Positions 34,834-44,192 of a DNA stretch of 64,000 nucleotides are shown here, piece by piece. The DNA lies in NCBI GenBank assembly GCA_964605705.1, contig CAZSDW010000001.1, positions 1 to 64,000 on the forward strand. The letters are read 5' to 3'. Made by a program: the position numbers and the translations under genes. Origin of the DNA: CAZSDW01 sp964605705 (lineage in GTDB: Bacteria > Fidelibacterota > UBA2242). The notes under the pieces are model-generated. The model was given only the letters and a program-made list of their open reading frames with translations. It did no database searches and was not told where the DNA came from. The stretch's first letter is position 1; each line of letters starts with the position of its first letter.

Positions 34834-37800
34834 ATGGGACATGCAAAACCGAAAATCGCAAAATTGCCGTTTCGGATTCTTATTATATGCGCGTTATCGT
34901 TGTGCGCTTTCGCTGAAAACACTATCGAAATTCTGAAACTGAACCTGAAGGGAGAAACAGACATTCGACAATGCCTGAATCATGCACCGGTCTTTATGTG
35001 GTTATTATCGGACACAATTTCCAAGCTTCAATATGAGATGCAAATTTCCCAATTGGTGGCAAATGGAGATTCCATCATCTGGGAAAATGGTCCAATTTCC
35101 TATGCGGGAAACCAGTTTCAATATCTGAGTGTTGATGCCTTGAAGGATGGAAAAACATACGTTTTTTCACTAAACATTTTCACTAACGACACAATTCCTC
35201 CTGTTTATAAAAACATTATTTTTACCATGAACACGCCCCCTGAAATACCAACAATCAAAGCCGATATACCACCCGTTTTTACTGATAATGTGTTGAGTTT
35301 TCCAATCCGCCGCACTCACGATCAGCAAATCCCTGATTCTGAGCTGCGCTACCAGATAAAAATATTTGCAGATACTATTACCAGGAGCCTTACTGCCGCC
35401 CCCATCTTCAGTGATGACGTCATTCCAGACAATCAAAACCGGTTTTTTATTCCCCATACGCTCGCTGACAATGGGAGTTACTGTGCCCGGCTGAGAGCAT
35501 TTGATGGCGTCGAATACTCATCGTGGAGCTCGCTGCAACACTTTTATGTTAATTTAAAAAACGACCCGCCTGGTTTTTTCGATCTTATCTCGCCTATTAA
35601 CGGCGACACACTATCATCACCACCGGTATTACATTGGAACGCGTCCAGCGACCCCGATATCAATGTCGGGGTGGACAGTTTGAATTATATCATTGAATAC
35701 TCTGTTGATCCCAATTTCAGGTATTTCAACCAATATCTGTCTGCCGGTTATCACCAAACCACCATGACTGTTAATGGACTATTAAATCATAAACGTTATT
35801 TCTGGCGGGTAATTGCCAGCGACGCATCGGGATTGACACAATTAAGCAATCAAACCGGGCAATTTACAATCAATACCGGCAACCATTCACCGGCGACTCC
35901 TGTTTTAATTTCTCCTCAGAACAGGCAGGTTCTCTCTCCGAATAAATATATTGTCTGGCAATTTGAAGATGATCCGGATGAAGCCGATTTGATCTCTTTC
36001 GAAATTCTTATTCGGGACCATTTGACAAAAAATCCTGTTTTCCGAGAACAACTTTCGGATTCGGTAATTTCCGGTGCCCGGTTCGGATTAGCCGGAAACC
36101 TCAGCATTGATTATAATAATCTCGCCCGCTATGCTCTCAGAAGAATAGATCTCTTTTGTCTGACAGATGGACTTTTCTATGATGTCCAAATCATTGTTCG
36201 TGATAATTGGGGAGCAATTGATTCAACAACCGCTGAGAATTCAACTTTTCAATACGATGACAATATTAATACAGCCCCAAGGGCGCCCAAATCCGGATTT
36301 TTCCCCAATTCCACAATTACTAAAACACATCGCCCGATTTTTCACTGGGATGCAGCTTCCGATCCAGATGTGAACGATCAATTAAAATACCGGGTACAAA
36401 TCAGCCAGGATTCAACATTTACCGATCCACGGTTTATCATTCAGGACAGTCGTTACAATCGAACGCAACTACTCTTAAAATTCGCCCTGCTCGAAAATAC
36501 CGTTTACTTCTGGCGAGTGCGTTCAATGGATCTTATGGAGGCAAAATCACCCTGGTCAAAGGTCAATATGTTTACCGTGAATCAATTCAACGAATCGCCT
36601 AATGGTCCCGTACAACTTATCGCGCCCCTTGATTTATCTGAAATAACATCCAACGACAGCTTTCTATGGAAAACTTGCAGCGATCCTGATCCGGGGGATT
36701 CGGTTTATTATGTTTTGGAAATTGATCAGTCCCCCCTTTTTAATCCTGCTCTGATCAGCATTACAGTATTGGAATCAGAGAGTAAAAATAATTTATCAAA
36801 TTCACGTCCCGACCTGGATATAATCGGGATTAATCTAAATAATATCCCCGGAAAGACCAGATTTCGGGATAATCAGATGTACTATTGGCGAGTACTTGCC
36901 GTTGACACATCAAATATAAGCAGTTCCTTACCCGATTTTCCTAATCGATTTATTTTCAATGAAAAAAACGACCCCCCGGGAATGGTCCAGAGTGGTTTCT
37001 CTCCTTCAGGGGGAGAGATTATCAATACACGATCTCCAATAATTTATTGGGATCTGGCGCGAGATCCCGATTTCTCAGATCTCCAATTGAGCATTGCATA
37101 CGAGATCGAATTGTCCAGAGATGCTCTGTTTTCCAAAGATAGTACCTATTTATTCACAACACCGATTTCTGTAAATCAATATCAGATTCCTGTTCAACTC
37201 GATGAAAACAAAAAATGGTTTTACCGGATTAAATCCGTCGATTCGCATGGCGCAACATCGGATTGGTCTTCCTTAAACTCCTTTATCACTAATGAAATTT
37301 TAGAATCCCCAACTGTCATCTCAAGCGGTTTTTTCCCAAAAGATTCTGTAATCGTTAATACTCCTTCCCCAATTTTAAGCTGGTTGCCGCCCAATGATCC
37401 CGATCCTGATCAAACAGCCAGAGAATTTATCTACCAGGTTCGGTATTTCCTGACCGATAAACCTGACAGTTACTATTATGCCAGCAGCGAAAAAGGAGTT
37501 ACCAGTGTTCATCTGAGCTTTCTAAATGAAGATTGTTATTACGGCTATCAGATATCAGCCAGTGATAAAGATGGTATTACATCCAGCTGGTCTCAAACCC
37601 AATATTTTGGAGTGAATACTGTCGATAATCCGCCAAATTATTTTCAATTAATTTCGCCCTATTTTAATGAAGATTCCATACAAACAGATGTGTCATTTCA
37701 ATGGCAACAGAGCACAGATCAGGACCTGTCAAGCACAATAAAATACATTCTCTATTACGGCACCGACAGTCTATTTTTGGCAAACACTTATAAAATACCC

Positions 37801-38268
37801 ATAGCTGCCAAAGATAGCTCGCTGGTTATCTATTCTCCCGTCACACCCTTGGAGCGACAACAAAAATATTTCTGGCGGGTTGTTGCTATTGATAATAATC
37901 GGAATGAAACCTGGGGATCCGAAAGTCAGTATCAACCCTTTGTGTTTACAACGGTCGGTTATCAAAAAAACGTCGATCAATCTGCTCCAACCAGCTTTGC
38001 CCTATATCAAAATTATCCCAATCCCTTCAACCGGATCACGACAATCCGTTATGAGGTCGCCGATTTTGGTCCTCTGGATGTGACCATTTACGATATTCTT
38101 GGTAAACGGATTCGCACGCTTGCAAATGGAAATCATTCACCCGGTATTTATGAGGTCATGTGGGACGGTACAGACAGCGCCGGCGCACCGGTTCCCGGTG
38201 GCATGTACCTCTGCCGCATGAATGCCCGGAATTTTATCCGGCACAAAAAAGTACTATTAATGAAGTAG
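34834..38268 (+). CDS. Large surface protein with FN3-like repeats and Por/T9SS-type sorting domain
   Basis: A 1,144-residue secreted protein. The N-terminal signal peptide is about residues 1-28. About seven repeats of 105-125 residues follow, each with a D-P-D motif (S-D-P-D, D-D-P-D, R-D-P-D, N-D-P-D) and a Y-F-W-R-V type strand, a fibronectin III-like layout. Residues 1055-1144 form the sorting domain, starting Y-Q-N-Y-P-N-P-F-N and containing I-Y-D-I-L-G-K-R-I-R-T-L and G-G-M-Y. This domain directs export by a type IX-like system in FCB bacteria. The protein is probably surface-attached or extracellular; its ligand is unknown. No type IX secretion gene is in the window. Confidence 0.85.
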   Translation: MGHAKPKIAKLPFRILIICALSLCAFAENTIEILKLNLKGETDIRQCLNHAPVFMWLLSDTISKLQYEMQISQLVANGDSIIWENGPISYAGNQFQYLSVDALKDGKTYVFSLNIFTNDTIPPVYKNIIFTMNTPPEIPTIKADIPPVFTDNVLSFPIRRTHDQQIPDSELRYQIKIFADTITRSLTAAPIFSDDVIPDNQNRFFIPHTLADNGSYCARLRAFDGVEYSSWSSLQHFYVNLKNDPPGFFDLISPINGDTLSSPPVLHWNASSDPDINVGVDSLNYIIEYSVDPNFRYFNQYLSAGYHQTTMTVNGLLNHKRYFWRVIASDASGLTQLSNQTGQFTINTGNHSPATPVLISPQNRQVLSPNKYIVWQFEDDPDEADLISFEILIRDHLTKNPVFREQLSDSVISGARFGLAGNLSIDYNNLARYALRRIDLFCLTDGLFYDVQIIVRDNWGAIDSTTAENSTFQYDDNINTAPRAPKSGFFPNSTITKTHRPIFHWDAASDPDVNDQLKYRVQISQDSTFTDPRFIIQDSRYNRTQLLLKFALLENTVYFWRVRSMDLMEAKSPWSKVNMFTVNQFNESPNGPVQLIAPLDLSEITSNDSFLWKTCSDPDPGDSVYYVLEIDQSPLFNPALISITVLESESKNNLSNSRPDLDIIGINLNNIPGKTRFRDNQMYYWRVLAVDTSNISSSLPDFPNRFIFNEKNDPPGMVQSGFSPSGGEIINTRSPIIYWDLARDPDFSDLQLSIAYEIELSRDALFSKDSTYLFTTPISVNQYQIPVQLDENKKWFYRIKSVDSHGATSDWSSLNSFITNEILESPTVISSGFFPKDSVIVNTPSPILSWLPPNDPDPDQTAREFIYQVRYFLTDKPDSYYYASSEKGVTSVHLSFLNEDCYYGYQISASDKDGITSSWSQTQYFGVNTVDNPPNYFQLISPYFNEDSIQTDVSFQWQQSTDQDLSSTIKYILYYGTDSLFLANTYKIPIAAKDSSLVIYSPVTPLERQQKYFWRVVAIDNNRNETWGSESQYQPFVFTTVGYQKNVDQSAPTSFALYQNYPNPFNRITTIRYEVADFGPLDVTIYDILGKRIRTLANGNHSPGIYEVMWDGTDSAGAPVPGGMYLCRMNARNFIRHKKVLLMK
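35652..35671. repeat. Palindrome inside the FN3-repeat gene
   Basis: CCCCGA (35652-35657) and TCGGGG (35666-35671) flank an 8-nt centre and encode part of the D-P-D-I-N-V-G-V segment. The local protein repeat here looks a few residues longer than the other D-P-D repeats. It resembles the intergenic palindrome at 10582-10599 in its CCCGAT core, so it may be a copy of a dispersed element; chance is also possible. Confidence 0.3.
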
Positions 38269-38270
38269 AT

Positions 38271-38714
38271 TTATGCGCAGTTAGCTTCCCGAATATTTTT
38301 CAGGAATTCGATATAATTGGTCGGAAGCGACCAGTACAGGGCTTGATCAATGATAAAATCCATCAGGGGCTGACTATAAGACGGTCGTCCCCCAACATCT
38401 GTAATGTATAAAAACACCTCCTCGTTTCTCCCATCAAGAAAATTAACGGTTCTGTTGAGTTTCTTAATAACACCCAGGGTCTCGACTTCCTTCTGATCAA
38501 GCAAATGGATATCTCTGGTCGATAAACACCAGACAACCCCCCATATCGAACAGTTATCATCATTCGTGATAGTGATCCTGCCCTGTGAATTAAACATGAA
38601 GCGGTGCCCCTTCAGTTCAGCGACACTTTCGAAAGAGACACCCGGGCAAATTTCCCGAATGACATCTTCATTCATGTTGTCTCCATAAGCAAAATACAAA
38701 CGAGAGTTTGGCAT
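38271..38714 (-). CDS. Gamma-glutamylcyclotransferase-like (GGCT/AIG2) protein
   Basis: The 147-residue protein opens with L-Y-F-A-Y-G-D-N-M, matching the Y-G-S-N substrate loop of the gamma-glutamylcyclotransferase fold with Asp for Ser. Next come C-S-I-W-G-V-V-W and the loop L-D-Q-K-E-V-E, whose Glu is in the place of the family's catalytic acid. Family enzymes form 5-oxoproline from gamma-glutamyl amines or remove such groups. An AGGAGA ribosome-binding site lies upstream. Converges with the FN3-repeat gene, 2 nt apart. Confidence 0.75.
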   Translation of the reverse strand: MPNSRLYFAYGDNMNEDVIREICPGVSFESVAELKGHRFMFNSQGRITITNDDNCSIWGVVWCLSTRDIHLLDQKEVETLGVIKKLNRTVNFLDGRNEEVFLYITDVGGRPSYSQPLMDFIIDQALYWSLPTNYIEFLKNIREANCA

Positions 38715-38903
38715 GCGTCTTCTCCTGCTATTTCGTCACAATTTAAGCGCAACCAAAACTATTAACAATAAATACCTAAATGCAAGTTTATTGTAAAATA
38801 TTTTTGTTTTTATGTGGTCATCAAGAGGATTATAGATAATGTCAGAATATTATTGAAAAATCGTGCTTAAATCAATCTGCAAGTTTAGAAAAATACAGAG
38901 CTC

Positions 38904-39179
38904 CTATTCAGTGTTATCTTTTATTTCTTTCTTAATTTTATCGAGTGCATCATTGGCTGATTTTTCGCTTTTTTTCAGGATTTTCTGCCCCTTTTTGACA
39001 AGGTCTGACTTTTGAGCTTCGTTATAGGACAAGCCGATAGCAATTGCCAGAATAACAAATGAGATCAAAGCCCATTTTATCAATTTGCGAAAAACCATAA
39101 ATAAAAACAGAACAAACACCACGACCAGCGCCAGGGCAATGACGGGATTGGCAGAAAGATAGTCCATCCAGTTTTCCAT
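38904..39179 (-). CDS. Small membrane protein of unknown function
   Basis: A 91-residue protein with two hydrophobic segments (about 12-30 and 34-50) and a lysine-rich, amphipathic C-terminal tail (about 54-91). No family motif is visible. It starts 17 nt downstream of the PadR-like gene on the same strand and may be the last gene of the ABC exporter cluster. The 190-nt region between it and the GGCT-like gene is AT-rich and shows no further gene. Confidence 0.6.
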   Translation of the reverse strand: MENWMDYLSANPVIALALVVVFVLFLFMVFRKLIKWALISFVILAIAIGLSYNEAQKSDLVKKGQKILKKSEKSANDALDKIKKEIKDNTE

Positions 39180-39196
39180 ATTACACCTCTATTTTT

Positions 39197-39712
39197 TTAT
39201 AATAGTGCCAGAAGTTCTCGAATCCACTTGCGTTCCGCCTGCCATAAAGATAATGGACGGGACAACAGGGCTCTCTCAAGGGCATCGGGATTATCGAACC
39301 GGGTGATCTCTTTCACCTTTGCCTGAATCATCCGTCCCAGCTCCGAATCATAAAGAGACAGCGCTTCTTTCAAATCGCTTTTTCCTAAAAATTGACCAAA
39401 GCTGATTCCGGTCTCAAACAGAGACGGCTCGCGCTGTGGTTGAGACAGTGCTTTGACGATCTCTTCGTTTAACAGCTGGGTTCCTTTAAAGGTAATCGAA
39501 TAAATTCTTCTGCCGGGCAAATTTTCCTGGGGCTTGAACTGGCTTCCCAGCAATCCAGTTTTTTCCATCTTTTTCAGAGTCGAATAGATCGTGGAAAAAC
39601 CGATATTTAAACGGTCGCGAATACCTCTCTCGACGATTACTTTTTCAACATGATAGGCATGACATGGTTTTTCCCGAATAATTCCCAATATCGTTAGTTC
39701 CAGCTGTGTCAT
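39197..39712 (-). CDS. PadR-family transcriptional regulator
   Basis: A 171-residue DNA-binding regulator. The N-terminal 80 residues form the PadR winged helix (L-T-I-L-G-I-I-R-E-K-P-x-H-A-Y-x-V-E-K, then F-S-T-I-Y-S-T-L-K-K-M-E-K-T-G-L-L), followed by a helical dimerisation and effector region. PadR proteins often repress nearby multidrug or ABC transporter genes. This one lies 84 nt downstream of a LolA-like gene and an ABC-2 exporter on the same strand, so it is a plausible local regulator. Confidence 0.85.
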   Translation of the reverse strand: MTQLELTILGIIREKPCHAYHVEKVIVERGIRDRLNIGFSTIYSTLKKMEKTGLLGSQFKPQENLPGRRIYSITFKGTQLLNEEIVKALSQPQREPSLFETGISFGQFLGKSDLKEALSLYDSELGRMIQAKVKEITRFDNPDALERALLSRPLSLWQAERKWIRELLALL

Positions 39713-39796
39713 TTGACCTTCTTTATCGTTTCACTTATTATTGCCAATAAGAAAGTTTAAGAATATGGTAGCTCAAATGCAAAATATCCCGCCACA

Positions 39797-40519
39797 TTAA
39801 TTATCAAATACCGAATCGTCAATTCCCTGGTTCACTTTATAGCCATGAAAACTAATCGTTACTTTCCCGGTTATATCTTTCGGTTTATTATCATAGGGCA
39901 TAAACCCGACAGGGTACTCAACCGATGGTCGTTGCATGTCCGGAATGCCCCGCTTCATATTCAGAAATACCGTCGTTGTATCGGGCAGCCAAAATCCATT
40001 GATCTTGACGTAGTTGAAATTGATTACCGATTCACCGAAATCTTTGGCGCTAATCAACACCTTTTCCAGTGTCCAGCGGTTGGCATTGATCCACAGGGTT
40101 GTCGCGATATTGAATTTTTCTTCACGGGGTGTTATTTCCAGAACATAAATTGTTTGTTTATTCTCAATGAGGGTATTTCGCAGAGTAATATCAACATTAT
40201 CCTTTATCAAATCAGTGACTGATGGCATGAAACCAACTTTTGGAACAATCGCAAAACCACTGGTTTTAACAGAAAATTTGTCCGGTCGTTTGTAAAAAAC
40301 GGTGATTGTTTTATTCGGCATGCGCAAATTTGGAATATCCACTACAGTTTTGGCGATAACCGCATAATCCGTTATTTTTCCCAGCTGGGATTGCATTTTA
40401 TCGATGATTGCCCGGGGCTCCAGCGGTTGACCGGTCAAAGTATTTTCGAACAGTAATAAGCAGATAATTAGGGCGTCTGCCAATTTTATTTTTGAACGAA
40501 GCCGATGTATTAAGATCAT
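39797..40519 (-). CDS. LolA/LolB-like outer-membrane lipoprotein-sorting protein
   Basis: About 240 residues with an N-terminal hydrophobic signal (about 10-28 from the chosen start, ending L-T-G-Q). The mature part is beta-rich and resembles LolA-fold proteins of the outer-membrane lipoprotein-sorting family: a D-K-M-Q helix near the start, F-Y-K-R-P-D-K-F-S, and Y-V-L-E-I-T-P-R followed by L-W-I-N. It probably binds a lipidated ligand in the periplasm. ATG 40519 overlaps the permease stop as ATGA, so it is coupled to the ABC exporter. The open frame extends upstream inside the permease gene, which is not meaningful. Confidence 0.7.
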   Translation of the reverse strand: MILIHRLRSKIKLADALIICLLLFENTLTGQPLEPRAIIDKMQSQLGKITDYAVIAKTVVDIPNLRMPNKTITVFYKRPDKFSVKTSGFAIVPKVGFMPSVTDLIKDNVDITLRNTLIENKQTIYVLEITPREEKFNIATTLWINANRWTLEKVLISAKDFGESVINFNYVKINGFWLPDTTTVFLNMKRGIPDMQRPSVEYPVGFMPYDNKPKDITGKVTISFHGYKVNQGIDDSVFDN

Positions 40520-41361
40520 GTCGTAATATCTCGCCGTAAAAATATAATTGTACTGATCGTGTAAAATCCCAGGATATAGCAGCATAAGTAGCCCAGCTTC
40601 CGTAGAATTTCACCCCATGGAATCGGATCGCTGAAAGGGGCAAAAAACACGTCGAAATAGGTGGTGAACAAATAGGGTCTAATGACTTCAAGTGCATCAA
40701 TCTGCAAAACTGAAAGAATGTAGAAGACCACAATAATTGCATAGGTTCCAATAATAGGACCAATCCCGTTACTGGTGATTGTAGAGAAGAAAAATGTCAA
40801 TGAAGCTACAACCATTTGAACGATAACCGCCAGGGAATAAGCAATTAAAAACCGATAGAGGGCTTCGTTTTGTGACAAAATCAGAATACCCTTATCAAGC
40901 ACAAACAGATCACCGCCACCGACAATCAATATTCCCACGCCAATGCTAATCCCCCCCAGAAAAAAAACAATGATAAATGTATAAAAGAATGTTGCAAGAA
41001 ATTTTGCCGTGACAATCTGAAAGCGAGAAACGGGGCGGGTCATCAGAATTCTGAATGTGCCCGCTGCTCCTTCTCCTGCCATTATATCACCGGCGACCAG
41101 CACAATAAAAAACGGAAAGTGAACCCACAGAACATTCATCAGATAATACGAAACCAGCAGCCCGTTTACAAGAGAACCAACAAACATGATTGAACTACTC
41201 ATTGCCCGCAGAGCCTGATCCTGAACATCAAAACCAAATTTGTATGTCAGGTACATAATAATTGGAACCAGAATGATGACTGTTGCAAAACCAATATAGG
41301 TCCGCAAGCGGTTAAAGATCTTTACAAGTTCAAAATATGTCGCTTTCAGTAACAGGTGCAT
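40516..41361 (-). CDS. ABC-2 type transporter permease
   Basis: A 281-residue inner-membrane permease with about six hydrophobic segments. The cytoplasmic stretch A-G-E-G-A-A-G-T-F-R-I-L-M-T-R-P-V-S-R (about 96-114) is the typical first-loop motif of ABC-2 permeases of the NatB/DUF2705-like type. It works with the ATPase encoded 3 nt upstream, presumably as an exporter. Substrate unknown; the coupled LolA-like gene suggests a lipid or lipoprotein-related cargo. Confidence 0.85.
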   Translation of the reverse strand: MHLLLKATYFELVKIFNRLRTYIGFATVIILVPIIMYLTYKFGFDVQDQALRAMSSSIMFVGSLVNGLLVSYYLMNVLWVHFPFFIVLVAGDIMAGEGAAGTFRILMTRPVSRFQIVTAKFLATFFYTFIIVFFLGGISIGVGILIVGGGDLFVLDKGILILSQNEALYRFLIAYSLAVIVQMVVASLTFFFSTITSNGIGPIIGTYAIIVVFYILSVLQIDALEVIRPYLFTTYFDVFFAPFSDPIPWGEILRKLGYLCCYILGFYTISTIIFLRRDITT

Positions 41362-41364
41362 TTT

Positions 41365-42273
41365 TTATCCATGACGAATTTTTAAAAGAGACAAATAATA
41401 ATCTTCGAGCGATGTTCTGGGTACAATCGAAAATACAGCATGATGATTACGGACAAGATACTCCGTCAGCATGGGACGTTTTTCAGCCACAATATGTACT
41501 TTTAAAACTTTATCTTCAAGCTCCACTTTCTGTATCCACTCCTCGGTCTTCAAATGCTCGAACGCTCTTTCCGGATTATCAACCACCACTTCAGTGACAT
41601 AGAAATCTGTTGCATGCAAGAGCTCTTTCACTGCCCCCTGTACGACGAGTGTTCCATTATCGATAATTCCCATATGCGTACAGGTCTGTTCTATTTCGTG
41701 AAGTAAATGCGAAGATAATAAGACCGTGATGCCCTGCTCTTTTGCCAGCGCTACAATCAGTTCCCGGATTTCGTGAATACCCTCTGGATCAAGTCCCGAC
41801 GTTGGCTCGTCTAAAATAATAAGCTCGGGATACGAAAGCAGTGCCTGGGCAATTCCAAGCCTTTGTTTCATGCCATGTGAGTAATTTCTTACCATCTCTT
41901 TTGCCCGATTTTCGAGCTTGACTATTTCGAGCACTTCATAAATCCGCTTGCGACTGACGCCGCCACTTAATTCCCCCAATATTTTCAGGTTTTTTTCGGC
42001 GGTGATATACAGGTAGAAATCCGGCTTTTCAACCAGTGCGCCAATCTTTGCATATATTTTTTGACGATTCCGCTTTAAACTTTTTGATAATAGTTCAAAC
42101 GTACCATTGCTGGGTCGGATCAGATTTAACAGCATTCGAATGGTGGTGCTTTTCCCGGCGCCATTCGGACCGAGAAAGCCAAATATTTGACCTTTTTGGA
42201 CGGACAGGTTTAAATCCCTGACAGCCCAGCGGTTTCCAAATCGCTTGCTTAAATTAAATGTCTGTAGAATCAT
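41365..42273 (-). CDS. ABC transporter ATP-binding protein (CcmA/NatA type)
   Basis: A 302-residue ATPase. Walker A is G-P-N-G-A-G-K-S-T at about 36-44. The signature is degenerate, Y-S-H-G-M-K-Q-R, as in many CcmA/NatA-like subunits. Walker B is L-I-I-L-D-E-P-T-S-G-L-D-P, and the C-terminal 80 residues form the usual extension. AAGGG lies 6 nt before ATG 42273; an adjacent ATG at 42276 is too close to that site. First gene of a minus-strand set: ATPase, permease, LolA-like, PadR, small membrane protein. Confidence 0.88.
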   Translation of the reverse strand: MILQTFNLSKRFGNRWAVRDLNLSVQKGQIFGFLGPNGAGKSTTIRMLLNLIRPSNGTFELLSKSLKRNRQKIYAKIGALVEKPDFYLYITAEKNLKILGELSGGVSRKRIYEVLEIVKLENRAKEMVRNYSHGMKQRLGIAQALLSYPELIILDEPTSGLDPEGIHEIRELIVALAKEQGITVLLSSHLLHEIEQTCTHMGIIDNGTLVVQGAVKELLHATDFYVTEVVVDNPERAFEHLKTEEWIQKVELEDKVLKVHIVAEKRPMLTEYLVRNHHAVFSIVPRTSLEDYYLSLLKIRHG

Positions 42274-42400
42274 CATTGTCCCTTGAACCGGCTATCAATT
42301 TAATGCGGAATTGAAAAGAATTCAATGATATGTTTTTACAAAAACCGTATAAAGGATGTGAATAACCACAAATGTGTGGATTTATATATAAACGGCTAGG

Positions 42401-43945
42401 CTACAACCATAATTGCCGATCAAGGCTCCGATATTGAATTGCTTCCGCCAGATGCTGCGGTAGAATTTCTTCAGCTCCAGAAAGGTCCGCTATTGTTCGC
42501 GAAACTTTCAGAATACGATCATAGGCGCGGGCACTTAATCCCAGCCGGTTTATCGCATTATTCAGAAGAGCTTCGCCGGTTTTATCAATTTTACAATAAC
42601 GGCGGATAAGTTTCGTGTCCATATCGGCATTTGAATAAATGCCCCGCAGGTCATTAAAGCGCCGTATCTGAATTTTTCGAGCACTTTGAACGCGATTCCG
42701 AATATTTTCAGACCGTTCTCCCGGATCCTTACGGGCTAATTCTGAAATTTTCACTGCGGGTACTTCAATATGAATATCAATTCTATCAAGCAGGGGACCC
42801 GATATTCGTGACATATATTTTTGGATCTGCATTGACGAGCAGCTGCATTCATTATTCGGATCGGTACTATAACCACAGGGGCAGGGATTCATTGCCCCAA
42901 CCAGAATAAAATTAGCCGGATAGGACAACGCCATTTGGGCGCGGCTGATCGTTACGGTACCATTCTCCATTGGCTGTCGTAAAACTTCAAGTACATTCTT
43001 CTTGAACTCCGGCAACTCATCTAAAAATAAAACGCCATGGTGGCTCAGGCTGACCTCGCCCGGACGGGGTACTTTTCCGCCTCCCACCAAGGCTGCATCC
43101 GAAATTGTGTGATGGGGCGAACGAAATGGTCGCGTCGCAATAATTCCTTTTCCTGGCGGAACCAGCCCTGCTACTGAATGAATCTTGGTTGTTTCGAGGG
43201 CTTCTTCAAGAGTCAGGTTCGGTAATATCGAGGGAAATCTTTTCGCCAGCATTGTTTTTCCGGAACCCGGCGGACCGATCATGATTATATTGTGTGAACC
43301 CGCCGCGGCAACTTCCAGTGCCCGTTTAGCATGTTCCTGCCCCTTGACATCGCTGAAATCCTGTTGATATTTCCGGCTTTCTTCGAACAGATCGGTGACA
43401 TTTACCCGAACCGGCTCCGGTAAAATTCTACCATCCAAGAAGTCCATTGCTTCTTGCAGGGACTTCACGCCAATTACAGAGAGCCCCCCGGTGATTGCAG
43501 CTTCTCGGGCATTTTCCTCGGGTAATATGATACCCTTTATATCACTTTCACTAATAGATACCGCAATTGGCAGAGCTCCGCGAATACCTCTCAGGTTACC
43601 ATCAAGAGAAAGTTCCCCGAGAAATACATAATCTTGCAGGCGTTCGTTCGATACTGCGCCTGCCGCACTAAGAATACCAAGGGCTATCGGAAGATCAAAG
43701 GCACTGCCTTCTTTACGAATATCCGCCGGTGCCAGATTAATCACAATTTTTTTATTAGGGATAAAATGTCCGACACTCCTTATCGCTGACATAACCCGTT
43801 CTTTACTCTCTTTAACAGCTCCTTCCGGTAAACCGACCGTAATAAACCGGGGGATATTCGCATTGATCAGGTTACATTCTACATTTACAATATAGGCATC
43901 AATGCCCAACACTGCGGCGCTTCTCACAAGAGAAAATTTTGACAT
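42401..43945 (-). CDS. comM: ComM/YifB-family Mg-chelatase-like AAA+ ATPase
   Basis: A 514-residue AAA+ protein. The N-terminal region has the Lon-like fold of the family (G-L-P-E-G-A-V-K-E-S-K-E-R-V, then I-V-I-N-L-A-P-A-D-I-R-K-E-G-S-A-F-D-L-P). The ATPase core has Walker A G-P-P-G-S-G-K-T near 220 and D-E-L-P-E-F. A cysteine cluster (C-P-C-G-Y and C-x-C) and a C-terminal Mg-chelatase lid domain follow. ComM is a helicase that promotes branch migration during natural transformation. GAAGGG lies upstream of the ATG. It is transcribed divergently from the PDZ genes. Confidence 0.88.
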   Translation of the reverse strand: MSKFSLVRSAAVLGIDAYIVNVECNLINANIPRFITVGLPEGAVKESKERVMSAIRSVGHFIPNKKIVINLAPADIRKEGSAFDLPIALGILSAAGAVSNERLQDYVFLGELSLDGNLRGIRGALPIAVSISESDIKGIILPEENAREAAITGGLSVIGVKSLQEAMDFLDGRILPEPVRVNVTDLFEESRKYQQDFSDVKGQEHAKRALEVAAAGSHNIIMIGPPGSGKTMLAKRFPSILPNLTLEEALETTKIHSVAGLVPPGKGIIATRPFRSPHHTISDAALVGGGKVPRPGEVSLSHHGVLFLDELPEFKKNVLEVLRQPMENGTVTISRAQMALSYPANFILVGAMNPCPCGYSTDPNNECSCSSMQIQKYMSRISGPLLDRIDIHIEVPAVKISELARKDPGERSENIRNRVQSARKIQIRRFNDLRGIYSNADMDTKLIRRYCKIDKTGEALLNNAINRLGLSARAYDRILKVSRTIADLSGAEEILPQHLAEAIQYRSLDRQLWL

Positions 43946-44041
43946 TGGTATTTTCCCTTCTATTAAAATATTTGAAAGAATTTATAGGTTTTTCCATCTT
44001 CATCCAAACATTTATCCCAAATCCAACATATTATCAGCCAA

Positions 44042-44058
44042 TATATCAAATTGATATA
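44042..44058. promoter_or_regulatory. Palindrome in the divergent comM/PDZ intergenic region
   Basis: TATATCAA and TTGATATA flank a single A, giving a 17-nt near-perfect palindrome about 100 nt from the comM start and 135 nt from the PDZ gene start. The 247-nt gap has no gene. The position suits an operator or divergent promoter element; no known regulator motif is recognised. Confidence 0.35.
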
Positions 44059-44192
44059 CGCGCCATATAAAAGTGATATTATCTGCCCGATTTAAAAAAC
44101 TCAGATTTTCAATTTGTCGTCGTGATACTCATAGGAAAACACTTTGGCACTCAAATTGAAATAATATCAGCAAAATTAGAAGGAGCACTAAA

